Shown one piece after another: positions 9,005 to 17,777 of a DNA stretch of 64,000 bases. How positions within the stretch are numbered: the stretch's first letter is position 1; each line of letters begins with the position of its first letter. A model generated the notes under the pieces. That model did no database searches. It saw only the letters and a program-made list of their open reading frames with translations, and was not told the origin of the DNA. Source of the stretch: Luxibacter massiliensis (GTDB taxonomy: Bacteria; Bacillota; Clostridia; Lachnospirales; Lachnospiraceae); contig NZ_UWOE01000001.1 in assembly GCF_900604355.1 (NCBI RefSeq), positions 806,001 through 870,000 of the forward strand. Direction: 5' to 3'. The position numbers and the translations under genes were made by a program.

Positions 9005-9955
9005 TTACTGTTTTCCATTTCCAAAAAAATCATTTAGTAGGTTAATAGCCATCTGTTGATCTAATTGTTTTTCATTTTGTTGCATAAGTAGCGCTGTAAC
9101 CCCTGATGCATATGCTACTGCACTAGAATTGTCTGTACTAACAATGAGTTTATTGTCAAATGTTGTTGCAACAACATCATCGCCGGGTGCATAAACGTCT
9201 ACCTCATCGCTTTGAATGGCATATTCAAATATTTCACCATCTTTCCCTAACATACTTACTGATATCGCATCTTCCAACTTTGCCGGAAACTTAACCTCAT
9301 TATCTTTCTCTTCTGTATTCTGATTCCCCGCAGAGGCTAAGATAATGATTCCTTTATCTGCAGCCTCTTGCATTGCTTGGGTAATATCATTGTATTCTTT
9401 ATCAAATTCTATGCTAATGTTAATTATATCTACATCTTTTTCTATAGCCCATTCAATTCCTTCTGTAAGTAATCTGTTATTAGTAGTTCCATAAGAATCC
9501 GAAATTTTACATATGTAGAGTTCTGCGTCTGGAGCAATTCCAATCATTCCCTCTCCATCTTTTCTAGCTGCTATAATGCCAGCAATTTTGGTGCCATGTC
9601 CATTTTCATCCATTATATCACTCGCATCATCACTGATAAAATTAATGCTGTCCTCATAGACCAAATCTTGATTGTCTATATCTATACCAGTGTCTAAAAT
9701 AGCAATTTTTACACCTCTTCCAGTAGTTCCTTCTTCATGAAGAGAATCTATCCCGTAATATTCATAGCCAATCTGTTTGACTTCTCCCTGCTGGAATTCT
9801 ATCGGTTCTGGCTCCAGTACATCTCCATTCTCATTATGATCTGTTTCTATCTGATTCTGCATACTCTCATCATCAGCAGTAGCATCCTGTCCACAAGCAG
9901 TTATACTGAGTGTCATAAGTGCCAGGAATAAAATCATAATTTTCTTTTTATTCAT
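9005..9955 (-). CDS. Subtilisin-like (S8) serine protease, lipoprotein
   Basis: This 316-aa protein begins with a lipoprotein signal peptide (lipobox ITAC, Cys21), so it should be anchored outside the membrane. The S8 catalytic triad is visible: Asp88 in AILDTG, His120 in NGHGTKIAG and Ser278 in DNSSAVAYASG; the oxyanion Asn211 is in ASAGNQN. The Ser motif departs from the usual GTSMA but keeps the Ser and the following small residues. The propeptide region is short (about 22-60), so the protease may not need a long chaperone segment. The neighbour on the same strand is a secreted Cys-rich protein about 160 bases upstream; a functional link is possible but unproven. Confidence 0.88.
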   Translation of the reverse strand: MNKKKIMILFLALMTLSITACGQDATADDESMQNQIETDHNENGDVLEPEPIEFQQGEVKQIGYEYYGIDSLHEEGTTGRGVKIAILDTGIDIDNQDLVYEDSINFISDDASDIMDENGHGTKIAGIIAARKDGEGMIGIAPDAELYICKISDSYGTTNNRLLTEGIEWAIEKDVDIINISIEFDKEYNDITQAMQEAADKGIIILASAGNQNTEEKDNEVKFPAKLEDAISVSMLGKDGEIFEYAIQSDEVDVYAPGDDVVATTFDNKLIVSTDNSSAVAYASGVTALLMQQNEKQLDQQMAINLLNDFFGNGKQ

Positions 9956-10116
9956 ACTTACACCTCCAAATACGCTAATTGCGACATGGGATGACTCGCT
10001 GGATATCCCATGTCGCCAATTACCGTGTGCTTTCTTGATAATTTAGTACTCTTTACATTATCACTTCAGAATCACACCTAAATTTCTTTACACTGTAAAA
10101 AATCCGAAAATTTAAT

Positions 10117-10875
10117 TCAGTGTGTATGCCAATATTTACTATGACCAATTAACGGAGAACAATTCCGCTTATATGCCTGACAATAACGTATAGAAGGATC
10201 TCCAACAAAATTGCCGATATGATCTCTTAAGCATTGCCCGTATTGTAAAAATGCCCACTGGCAGTCAGAATTAAGAAAATTTGCGGGACCCCATCCATTA
10301 TCATCAAGGCAGTATGGCCATCCTCCGCCAGAAACATGTCCATCACCAATTTCGTCGTGAGATACATAGATCAAACTTGCTGGATACTGCATCTCAAGCG
10401 CATTTTTCAGATTTTGAGCCAGCGGATGATTCTGTTCACCCATTGTTACCATAGATTCATATATATTTTTATATTCCTCTACAGTACCTGATATACAAGA
10501 TTTAATATACGCTAAATCCGAATCAGAAATATCCAAATCTGTCGAATCAAGCTGCAGAATCTCCTCATATGTATAGCATTTTTCCCCACTTGACTTTGCC
10601 TTTGAAATTGCTTCGTTAATCCTGCTTTGAGTTTCCTCTTGCTTAACTTTCATCGGATTAACAAAAGCCGAATTTGTTTTTTCCTTTATTTTAGAATACT
10701 CGTCGGACTCATACTGGCTTTGCATAGAATCATACTTTTCCATCATTTCTACAGCACGCTGTTCAAAAGAATTACTTTGTGATGAACAACAGTCTGCTGC
10801 GGACACGTTTACCGCACCGGTAGTAAAAACAATAGAACTAAGTAACACAGTCATCATTTTCCCTTTTAATTTCAT
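10117..10875 (-). CDS. Secreted Cys- and aromatic-rich protein, unrecognised
   Basis: The start is the ATG at 10875, with GGGAGG just upstream; a longer frame exists but would place sequence before the signal peptide. The 252-aa product has a typical signal peptide ending near VSA/ADCC. The N-terminal half is helical and charged. The C-terminal 80 residues are rich in Gly, Trp, Cys and His (GGGWPYCLDDNGWGPANFL, then DCQWAFLQYGQCLRDH, and HSKYWHTH at the end), which suggests a disulfide-stabilised or metal-binding fold. I do not recognise a family. It is followed on the same strand by the surface S8 protease, which might process it. Confidence 0.75.
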   Translation of the reverse strand: MKLKGKMMTVLLSSIVFTTGAVNVSAADCCSSQSNSFEQRAVEMMEKYDSMQSQYESDEYSKIKEKTNSAFVNPMKVKQEETQSRINEAISKAKSSGEKCYTYEEILQLDSTDLDISDSDLAYIKSCISGTVEEYKNIYESMVTMGEQNHPLAQNLKNALEMQYPASLIYVSHDEIGDGHVSGGGWPYCLDDNGWGPANFLNSDCQWAFLQYGQCLRDHIGNFVGDPSIRYCQAYKRNCSPLIGHSKYWHTH

Positions 10876-11665
10876 AGCGATTCCTCCCTGATATGATAGA
10901 TTCTTTGTATCAAAACACTTATTCCATATTATCCAAATAACGTTCCCCCTCCCTTTTCTCAATAATATGCAGTGTTGTCAACTAATCTATTTTCACCGAT
11001 TATATTTAATAGAGATTTGAAAAATATATAGTTTACCACTGTACAAAGAATTTTTATTGGATAAGTGTTTTTTCTCTTACAATACATATTATCTTCACTG
11101 AACATAGATAATATCATATATGATGCGTCATACATTTCACTTGTAAAAAAAACCTAGTGTTCATGTAATTTTTTCTGCATTTGTCCTGTGTATCTCCATT
11201 TCATTGTATTTTGTCCTGCCGAAAGATTCTCCTTGGCGTTCCCCAGATACGATCAAGAGCTTCACGTCTGATTTTGTCTTTTCCAACTTTGCAGTGAACG
11301 TATCCTGTACGGATGCTTTTAGGCTTCTGCTACACCAGTACCCCTACTAGGTTCTGTCTTTTGTAGGGAACCGATGCCTTTTTCTGCCTAATTCCTTCAG
11401 AAGCTCTATGAGTGTCAGGTGTGTAAGTACGCTATTTATCACCATGATCTTCAGATAAACGCTGCACCAGCGCCGACTTAGGTTACCCCCCTTTTCACCG
11501 GAAATTTCGTTCAGAAATCGTATTTCTGAAGTTCTTCCTCCTTGTTGTTCAACATCCCTGTTTTGATTTTTTCGCACTGTAAATACTTTTGGGATGTGGA
11601 GATTTTGGAAAATTCCATATTTAGAACAAGTATGTACCTGTAATCTCCGGCAGCTTTCTGTGATC
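10876..11665. other. Intergenic region without a supportable gene
   Basis: About 790 bases separate the secreted protein from the next small frame. The first 300 bases are AT-rich and could hold promoters for the minus-strand gene. From about 11160 the base composition becomes more even and short frames appear on both strands, none with a start, a ribosome site and a recognisable motif. It may be decayed element DNA. Confidence 0.4.
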
Positions 11666-11893
11666 ATGAAACAGATCCGCAGCTTTTCAGAGAAAGCAGG
11701 ATTGAAGCCCTCTTTTTGTTATTATAAGCGGTGGGGAGTGAAGAAAAAACAGGGACATAAGCCGGTACTTCCACTCCGCTTCAGCAAGAGTGGAAAACCG
11801 GAGATTGAGAAAGCATATGCAACGCACTATGTAGACAGAAAAAGAGTGGAAGAATTAAAGAAAGAAAAGCGGGCAGGTTCAGAGAAGAAATAG
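11666..11893 (+). CDS. Small basic protein or gene fragment next to the mobilisation genes
   Basis: An open frame of 75 residues from the ATG at 11666, rich in Lys and Arg (ends VEELKKEKRAGSEKK). No clear ribosome site precedes the ATG, and the frame stays open further upstream to 11594, so it may be the C-terminal end of a longer decayed gene. It converges on the relaxase gene with only seven bases between the stops. No family is recognised. Confidence 0.35.
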   Translation: MKQIRSFSEKAGLKPSFCYYKRWGVKKKQGHKPVLPLRFSKSGKPEIEKAYATHYVDRKRVEELKKEKRAGSEKK

Positions 11894-11900
11894 GAAAAAC

Positions 11901-13526
11901 TTATGAACGGAAAGCGCCTTTTTCCTGCTCTTTCTGACGGGGCTGGTCTTTTCCCAGGATATTTGCAAGATTTACTTGGACAGTTTTTAGTTCTTTCTCG
12001 TACTCCCGAAGATTCTGGTATGCTGAATACTGATTATCTTTTAGGACGGTCAGCCGCTCTTTTTCCGCTTTCAGGATTTTCATGGAGGGAAGTTTCCCAT
12101 TGCCGGAAAGGTCTTTTAAAATTTTCCGGGCTGATTCATAGAGGGTGATCTCCGCCTGGTGTTCCAGCCGGAACTTCTTCTTATTCTTACAGTTAAGAAA
12201 TTCCCGGTACATTGACTTGTTAGCCAGATATTGCCCTGTATAATGAATTTGTTCATTGACCTCACGAAGTTTCTTTTCCGTAGAACGGAGTGTTTTTCGC
12301 ATCTCGGTGGTCTGTGTCTGCGCCTCATCAAAAGCGGCTTTCAGATCATCTTCCGTATCGTAACCATGCTCTTGAATATAGGCCACTGTTTTCGCCATCT
12401 GCTGTAAATTAGACAACCGAACTTTCCTGGCATAAGAAGATTTTGCCTGCGCTTTTGCACAATTCTGCAGATCAATCACAAGCCGGAGTTCGGATTTGAT
12501 AAAGACGAAAGCAGGCAGGTCGTCCTGATTCGCAAAGGCAGATGGTTTATCGGATGTATCCGGCTCAGGTGACAGGTTCTGGTGGCATTTGGAATTTTTC
12601 TCCCATACAGACAGCAGATATTCTTTTTCATACCGTGTTCCCAGGTTTCTGCCCGTAATGTATTTCCCACGCTCCGGATGGAGATAGCTGAACCGCCCAC
12701 GGCTGATCTTGAGTGAAATATGATAGTTGTCTAAAAGCTGCTTTTGAAATTCTTCCAGACTGCGGGCGGAAGCGGCGGCTTCATCAATGGCGTTTCGGAG
12801 GAAATCTTTCTGGGTTTCAAATTTCGTTTTGCGTGGTGTGATGCCGCCGGCAGTCATTTCCCGATTTAATGTATCCAGCTTTTTCTGCCCTCTGCGCTGT
12901 GCGTGATATTCTCGGTCAGTGACTCTCCTTTCCGCAGGAGAGAGCAGGTCAACCTGGTGCAGTTGCTCTCTGTGGCACAAATCCATCACATCCTGTTTCA
13001 GATAGGAAAGATAATCATTCGTAAGATGATGTTTATAGCCAGCACGGGAATCGCATGGCCGTTCCATGAAATCCTGACGTTCCACATCATGTTTCCGCAG
13101 GCTATTGATAACGATATGCACATGAATGTTGCCACTCTGATTGTGTCCGTCTGTATGAGTGCAGACTAAAGCCTGATGGCCGGGAAAATTTTTCCGGGCA
13201 TACTCCAGGCCGAGCTGCTGCGCTCGTTCTCCGGTCAATCCGCTTTCCTCCGTGTCCTTCGGATCAAAACTTAAAATATAGTGATGAGATTTGATCTCAT
13301 CAAAGGTCTGGTTCTTACGGTATTGTGCATTTAGTTCTTTACATTCCATATCAAAGGTAAAGGGATCACAGTTGATGCCGTCCAGATAATATTCCTCCCT
13401 GGGGATTAGTCTGCCATTTTCATCAAGAATCGGTTTCATGGTATCCTCGTTATATTGAAACATCAGATAGCGCTGGGCCTCTCCGTAATCCGCATTTTTA
13501 CTAGCGATATGCTTCAGGATTGCCAT
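11901..13526 (-). CDS. Relaxase/mobilisation nuclease (MobP-like)
   Basis: This 541-aa protein nicks the transfer origin and leads the strand into the recipient. The start at 13526 (MAILKHIASKNADYG) follows AAGGAG. The N-terminal 250 residues have the relaxase fold: HHYILSFDPKD at about 90, then the metal-binding HTDGH and NIHVHIVINSLR segment (HxH). The C-terminal part is a long coiled coil with a charged tail, usual for this family. The gene overlaps the end of the mobC-like gene by 26 bases and would be translated with it. The relaxase is full length, so this mobilisation module may still work if a conjugation machine is present. Confidence 0.9.
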   Translation of the reverse strand: MAILKHIASKNADYGEAQRYLMFQYNEDTMKPILDENGRLIPREEYYLDGINCDPFTFDMECKELNAQYRKNQTFDEIKSHHYILSFDPKDTEESGLTGERAQQLGLEYARKNFPGHQALVCTHTDGHNQSGNIHVHIVINSLRKHDVERQDFMERPCDSRAGYKHHLTNDYLSYLKQDVMDLCHREQLHQVDLLSPAERRVTDREYHAQRRGQKKLDTLNREMTAGGITPRKTKFETQKDFLRNAIDEAAASARSLEEFQKQLLDNYHISLKISRGRFSYLHPERGKYITGRNLGTRYEKEYLLSVWEKNSKCHQNLSPEPDTSDKPSAFANQDDLPAFVFIKSELRLVIDLQNCAKAQAKSSYARKVRLSNLQQMAKTVAYIQEHGYDTEDDLKAAFDEAQTQTTEMRKTLRSTEKKLREVNEQIHYTGQYLANKSMYREFLNCKNKKKFRLEHQAEITLYESARKILKDLSGNGKLPSMKILKAEKERLTVLKDNQYSAYQNLREYEKELKTVQVNLANILGKDQPRQKEQEKGAFRS

Positions 13527-13938
13527 GGAAAGAATCTCCTTTTGTAACAGCACTATCGCTCGGAGGGTGGGATAGAAAGTCTCCTGCCATTCTCAGAACT
13601 TCGTACTTCATCTCATAAATGTCAGAAATTCCCTGGTTAATTCTTTTGCGCATTTCCTGTGAATGGATACCGCCACTGTTAAAATGGCGGGCGATCTGAT
13701 TTAGGTTACTTCCGATTTTGCCAAACTCTGCGATTAGCTTTTTCAATTCCGGCAGCTCTGCCACGATTTCATATTTTACTTTTACTGGTTTTCCTGTAAT
13801 TTGTTTTCGGATATATTCTGCAAGAGGAAGCCGTGCGGCTTCTGCATAGAATAGGAGACGTTCATACTCTGCGTCTGTGAAGCGGAGCATTACTGGATGG
13901 GTGCGCCTCAGTTCCTTTTCTTTTTTCGGTCTAGCCAT
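13501..13938 (-). CDS. mobC: MobC-like relaxosome accessory protein
   Basis: A 145-aa protein with an N-terminal ribbon-helix-helix region (LRRTHPVMLRFTDAEYERL) and the MobC signature GKIGSNLNQIARHFNSGG at about 70-90. MobC proteins bind near oriT and open the DNA for the relaxase. It lies just upstream of and overlaps the relaxase gene. The intergenic region on its 5' side carries inverted repeats that could be its target. Confidence 0.88.
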   Translation of the reverse strand: MARPKKEKELRRTHPVMLRFTDAEYERLLFYAEAARLPLAEYIRKQITGKPVKVKYEIVAELPELKKLIAEFGKIGSNLNQIARHFNSGGIHSQEMRKRINQGISDIYEMKYEVLRMAGDFLSHPPSDSAVTKGDSFHGNPEAYR

Positions 13939-14134
13939 AAAATCCCTTTCTACTAAAATTTGTATTCATACTATAAGCCGATCTAAAGAACATAAAGAGA
14001 ACGAAATGAATATTTTTAAGATGTTGTTTTTTCGTGATGGGAACCGATCACGCTGCGACTGTCTTTCACAGGAGCCATGATAACACATTAAATAAATGTG
14101 CCGAAGCCGAGGGTATGGGGAGCGGAATCCCAAT

Positions 14135-14194
14135 CAAGTTTGCCGGGTAAGCAAAAGCCACGAAGTGGGTTTTGAGTTACGCAGGCGAAACTTG
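14135..14194. other. Candidate origin of transfer (inverted repeats upstream of mobC)
   Basis: CAAGTTTGCC (14135-14144) is repeated inverted as GGCGAAACTTG (14184-14194), one base different in length. Between them CCACGAAGTGG (14158-14168) forms a small hairpin. The site lies about 200 bases upstream of mobC in a non-coding stretch, the place where oriT of MobC/relaxase modules is normally found. The nic site was not identified. Confidence 0.4.
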
Positions 14195-14312
14195 CTTTGA
14201 AAAAGAATAAGCCCTTTATAATAATAAAAGCCGATAAAATGAGAAAAGCGCGAATGGGAAATAAAAGATTATTTGAATTTATTGTTTTGTTGTAAATCTA
14301 CTGATTGTATAC

Positions 14313-14432
14313 GAGAGCAAAGCAGCCAGGGCAGCGGAGTATGAAGATTATGAGAAGGAACTGATGGAGGATCAGAAATGGGAAAGGGAGCAATCGCTTG
14401 CAGAGTATAAAAAATCTTATGATAAAATATAA
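14313..14432 (+). pseudogene. C-terminal fragment of an unknown protein
   Basis: A frame of about 39 codons, rich in Glu, Lys and Ala (reads ESKAARAAEYEDYEKELM and ends KKSYDKI), runs to a stop at 14432. No start codon or ribosome site is in range, so it looks like the 3' end of a lost gene. The remaining bases from 13939 to 14663 hold only the candidate oriT and short, unconvincing frames. Confidence 0.3.
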
Positions 14433-14663
14433 AAGTAATAGACCGATGAAACAGCAGGGAGAAATCTCTGCCACTATCTGGTAGAAGAAATTTTTACCTC
14501 TGTTTCGTTGGAACACTTGGCATTGGCAAGATGGAGTTGAGATAATATCGGTTTAGAGGTAAAATAGGTGGTGTCCTGATGAACAGGATAAGAGTTAAGA
14601 AACACAGGGTTCATTTCCAGAATAATGGGAATAAGTCGTCTACATGAAGGAGATAGAAACGGA

Positions 14664-15350
14664 ATGAAACAGATTTTATTGGTCGAGGATGATCTGAGCT
14701 TAATAAGCGGACTATCTTTTGCCGTAAAAAAAGCAGGATATGGACTGAACATTGCGCATACCAAAAGTGAAGCAGATGCAATGTGGGAAGATGGAAAATA
14801 CGATTTGGTAATTTTGGATGTGTCACTTCCGGACGGATCTGGTTTCGATATTTGCAGAAATATCCGGCAGACATCGAAAGTGCCAATTATGTTCCTGACC
14901 GCTATGGATGAAGAAACGGACATTATTATGGGATTGGACATTGGTGGAGATGATTACATCACGAAGCCGTTTAAGCTTGCGGTGTTCATGTCGAGGATCA
15001 ATGCCTTGCTCCGAAGGAGCGATAACTTCAATCAGGCGGATACGGAACTCAGTTCCGGTGGCATTTCCATCCAGCTTTTGAAGAGTGAGGTATATAAGGA
15101 CAACGAGAAGATTGAGTTGACAGCGAACGAATATAAGCTTCTACGCCTACTGATGGAAAACCCCGGACAGGTGCTTTCTCCAGAGCAGATTCTGGGAAAA
15201 CTTTGGGACTGCAATGGAGACTATGTGGATGGCAATACGCTGTCGGTTTATATCCGTAGGCTACGCACTAAGATTGAAGATGATCCGGGAAAACCGGAGC
15301 GAATTGTGACGGTGCGCCGTATGGGATACAAATGGAATGCGGCAAAGTGA
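14664..15350 (+). CDS. OmpR-family response regulator
   Basis: A 228-aa regulator with a receiver domain (acidic DD at 9-10, phospho-acceptor Asp52 in ILDVSLPDG, Lys in KPF) and a C-terminal winged helix (about 130-225, ending RMGYKWN). The start is the ATG at 14664; a longer frame starting at 14625 lacks a good site. The histidine kinase gene follows after 14 bases. In Firmicutes this pair with a downstream ABC/FtsX exporter usually senses cell-wall-active peptides. Its binding sites may be the repeated elements at 16388 and 17625. Confidence 0.93.
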   Translation: MKQILLVEDDLSLISGLSFAVKKAGYGLNIAHTKSEADAMWEDGKYDLVILDVSLPDGSGFDICRNIRQTSKVPIMFLTAMDEETDIIMGLDIGGDDYITKPFKLAVFMSRINALLRRSDNFNQADTELSSGGISIQLLKSEVYKDNEKIELTANEYKLLRLLMENPGQVLSPEQILGKLWDCNGDYVDGNTLSVYIRRLRTKIEDDPGKPERIVTVRRMGYKWNAAK

Positions 15351-15364
15351 GAGGTGAAGTGTAA

Positions 15365-16402
15365 GTGAAGATATTGGCAAACAAGAAAATCAAGGAGCTG
15401 TTTGGTAAAATAACGGTCTGTACTGTGATTTTTACCCTGGCGGCGGTATTGCTCACTTTTTTTGCGGCGGAATCTGTGACTCTAGTTATTATCCTGTGCA
15501 TGGTTGGAATGGGAGCGGCTATCCTTATTTTTTGCTACGGCTATTTTAAGGAACAGACTGAGGTTATGGAAACAGCGGTGTCACAGATTACGGAATATAT
15601 TTCCGGGAACCATGAGGCCCGCATTGACTGTGACGAGGAGGGGGAAGTGTACCGGCTTTTCCATGAGGTGAATTCCCTGGTTACCATCTTGAACGCCCAT
15701 GTGGAGCAGGAACGCAGGTCAAAGCAGTTTTTGAAGAATACTATATCGGATATTTCCCATCAGTTAAAGACGCCGTTGGCTGCATTAAATATCTACAATG
15801 GACTTCTGCAGGGGGAAGCAGTGGATGTGCCAGAAATTCAGGAATTTACCTCGCTATCAGAAAAAGAACTTGATCGGATCAATACGTTGGTGCAGAATCT
15901 TTTGAAGATCACCAAACTGGATGCCGGTTCTATCGTATTGGAGAAAAAGCCGGAAGATGTGGCGGAGATGATGAACGATGTGGAGCTGCGCTTTTCGTAC
16001 CGGGCAGAACAGGAGCAGAAGGAACTAGTTTTATTCGGGGAGGAAGATATTTTTCTATATTGTGACCGTGACTGGATTCTGGAGGCAGTGGATAATATTG
16101 TGAAAAATGCCATGGATCATACGAAGAGCGGGGATACCGTAGAAATTAAGTGGAGGATGTCTGCTTCCATTGTACAGATTCAGATAACGGATAACGGGAG
16201 CGGCATTCATCCGGAAGATCTGCATCACATTTTCAAACGGTTTTATCGGAGTCGTTTCTCGAAAGACCAGCAGGGCATCGGGCTTGGACTCCCTCTTGCA
16301 AAAATGATTATCGAAGCACACAACGGAACGATAGAAGTAAAAAGTGAGCTTGGTAAAGGAACCATGTTTACCATCAGTTTTCTAATTCCTACAAAATTGT
16401 AG
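15365..16402 (+). CDS. Sensor histidine kinase with two membrane segments
   Basis: The 345-aa kinase starts with GTG at 15365 after GAGGTGAAG. Two N-terminal hydrophobic segments (about 15-33 and 40-58) with almost no extracellular loop are typical of kinases that sense through a partner transporter or within the membrane. The phospho-acceptor is His132 (SDISHQLKTP); the ATPase domain shows DNIVKNAMDH, DNGSGI and GIGLGLPL. The stop codon lies inside the palindromic regulatory element that precedes the next gene. Confidence 0.93.
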   Translation: MKILANKKIKELFGKITVCTVIFTLAAVLLTFFAAESVTLVIILCMVGMGAAILIFCYGYFKEQTEVMETAVSQITEYISGNHEARIDCDEEGEVYRLFHEVNSLVTILNAHVEQERRSKQFLKNTISDISHQLKTPLAALNIYNGLLQGEAVDVPEIQEFTSLSEKELDRINTLVQNLLKITKLDAGSIVLEKKPEDVAEMMNDVELRFSYRAEQEQKELVLFGEEDIFLYCDRDWILEAVDNIVKNAMDHTKSGDTVEIKWRMSASIVQIQITDNGSGIHPEDLHHIFKRFYRSRFSKDQQGIGLGLPLAKMIIEAHNGTIEVKSELGKGTMFTISFLIPTKL

Positions 16403-16430
16403 GGAAAGAGTCATCTGCCTGCAAGGTAAA
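16388..16430 (+). promoter_or_regulatory. Regulatory element copy 1 (palindrome plus AAGAGTCAT)
   Basis: CCTACAA AA TTGTAGG (16388-16403) has perfect 7-bp arms and is followed by GAAAGAGTCAT and, after a few bases, CTGCAAGG. The same arrangement recurs at 17625 ahead of the ABC exporter. Two such copies next to a two-component system suggest response-regulator binding and a regulated promoter. Confidence 0.55.
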
Positions 16431-16492
16431 GGATGCATTTTAATCTAGGAAGAAAGACATTTGTAAAAGGAATGACCGGGGAGGTGGAAGGA

Positions 16493-17527
16493 ATGATGTG
16501 CGGGATTTCATTTATTGTGTTTTTGATTGCGGTTTTAATCTATGCGGGAATCATGGTCCATGATCCCAGGACGCTGTGGAGCGGCGTTTCCTTTTGGGGG
16601 ATGTTGACGTGTCTGGCGCTGTTTTTGTTCTTTACAGTATCCGAATACTCAGATCAGCTAGCATCCCATGGCTGGATTATTGGCATTCTAGTAGCTCTAT
16701 TTATTGCCGTGGTACTCTGCGTCCTAGTTCTGCCGGGATTTATGGTTTTGATGTTTTGTGTGGAAGGCATCAAGGTCATCCGGCGTGAAGGAATGAAACC
16801 GTCTAACCTGTTATCCTTGCTTTTTGCGGTTCTATTGTATGGGTATCTGGTTGTCTGGCCCAGGATCGGGGATTTAGCAGAGCATACATTCGGAACTGTG
16901 CTTTATGCTATTGTCAGCTTTGCGGCGGCTTATGTGCTGATACTGATGTCCATGTACATGTTTTCCGCCCTCCTGAACCTGTTTCACTTGAAGAAGAACC
17001 GAGGTGCGGATTATATCGTGGTACTCGGCTCAGGGATTCTTGGTACACGTGTGACTCCTCTTCTGGCGGCACGGATTGATAAAGGGATCGAGCTGCTGAC
17101 CTGCAATCAGGATGCAGTGATGATTCTCTCCGGTGGGCAAGGGCCGGGCGAGGACATCCCGGAGGGAGAAGCAATGGCGGCTTATGCCGTGGAGAAAGGT
17201 GTAGATAAGAAAAGGATTCGGATTGAGTCGAAATCCGTGTCTACAGAAGAAAACCTGCTGTTTTCAAGGCGGATGATGGAGAAAGAGAGACCAAAGGTTA
17301 TTCTTGTCACCACAGCTTATCATGTGTTCCGGGCGCTGCTTCTTGCCAGAAAGCAGGGAATGAAATGCGTTGGCTATGGGGCAAAGACGAAATGGTATTA
17401 TACGTTGAACGCCCTGCTCCGGGAGTTTGCAGGATATCTGAAACTGACATGGAAACGCCACGCCTTGGTGGTTTGTATTGCGGCGGGGATTATGATTTCG
17501 GTAAGATTGATTGATTTGTTTCTATAA
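16493..17527 (+). CDS. YdcF/DUF218-type membrane protein
   Basis: The start is placed at 16493 because GGAGG is eight bases upstream; an in-frame ATG at 16433 (20 residues longer) has a weaker site. The protein has five or more hydrophobic segments in the first 160 residues, then a cytoplasmic or extracellular DUF218 domain (DYIVVLGSGI, SGGQGPGED, EGEAMA and TAYHVFRALL motifs), then a final membrane segment. DUF218 proteins such as SanA/ElyC/YdcF are linked to cell-envelope integrity, though their chemistry is not settled. Gene order with the two-component system and the exporter supports an envelope role. Confidence 0.85.
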   Translation: MMCGISFIVFLIAVLIYAGIMVHDPRTLWSGVSFWGMLTCLALFLFFTVSEYSDQLASHGWIIGILVALFIAVVLCVLVLPGFMVLMFCVEGIKVIRREGMKPSNLLSLLFAVLLYGYLVVWPRIGDLAEHTFGTVLYAIVSFAAAYVLILMSMYMFSALLNLFHLKKNRGADYIVVLGSGILGTRVTPLLAARIDKGIELLTCNQDAVMILSGGQGPGEDIPEGEAMAAYAVEKGVDKKRIRIESKSVSTEENLLFSRRMMEKERPKVILVTTAYHVFRALLLARKQGMKCVGYGAKTKWYYTLNALLREFAGYLKLTWKRHALVVCIAAGIMISVRLIDLFL

Positions 17528-17586
17528 ATTATGAAGGGATACTGCCAGTGGGAGGTCTTTTTTCGTTCGGCAGCCTCTTATCTGGG

Positions 17587-17620
17587 AGCTGCCCGCTATG
17601 ATGACGGTGCAGCTTTTTTT
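17587..17620 (+). terminator. Rho-independent terminator after the YdcF-like gene
   Basis: AGCTGC (17587-17592) with an adjoining CCG pairs with CGG and GCAGCT, followed by seven T residues. It separates the sensor/YdcF unit from the exporter unit. Confidence 0.75.
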
Positions 17621-17624
17621 AAAT

Positions 17625-17680
17625 CCTACAAAATTGTAGGCTAAGAGTCATGTTACTGTAGGATTTGAGTGGTATGCTTA
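17625..17680 (+). promoter_or_regulatory. Regulatory element copy 2 ahead of the ABC/FtsX exporter
   Basis: The same CCTACAA AA TTGTAGG palindrome (17625-17640) is followed by CTAAGAGTCAT and then CTGTAGG, giving half-sites about one and a half to two helical turns apart. It lies right after the terminator and about 100 bases ahead of the ATPase start, so it is probably the operator/promoter of that operon. Confidence 0.6.
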
Positions 17681-17777
17681 CAGAAGTTCAGGAACAGAGC
17701 AGAGCCTAACAGCTTTTGTGGGAGGTTTCTGTTTTTATGCCTGGACAAAACAGATAAATGAAAGAGGTGCATAACAT

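Noticed and set aside
8784..9059. 91-codon plus-strand frame near the S8 protease
   Set aside because: It overlaps the group II intron hairpins, the terminator and the end of the protease gene, and has no ribosome site or family motif.
11347..11667. 106-codon minus-strand frame between the secreted protein and the mobilisation genes
   Set aside because: No start signal or domain; composition is like non-coding DNA.
13877..14080. Plus-strand frame overlapping the start of mobC
   Set aside because: It runs through the mobC start and upstream non-coding DNA, with no ribosome site of its own.
16388..17640. The two palindromes as a CRISPR-like or IS repeat
   Set aside because: Only two copies, each placed ahead of a gene and with conserved promoter-like downstream bases; a regulatory site is the better reading.
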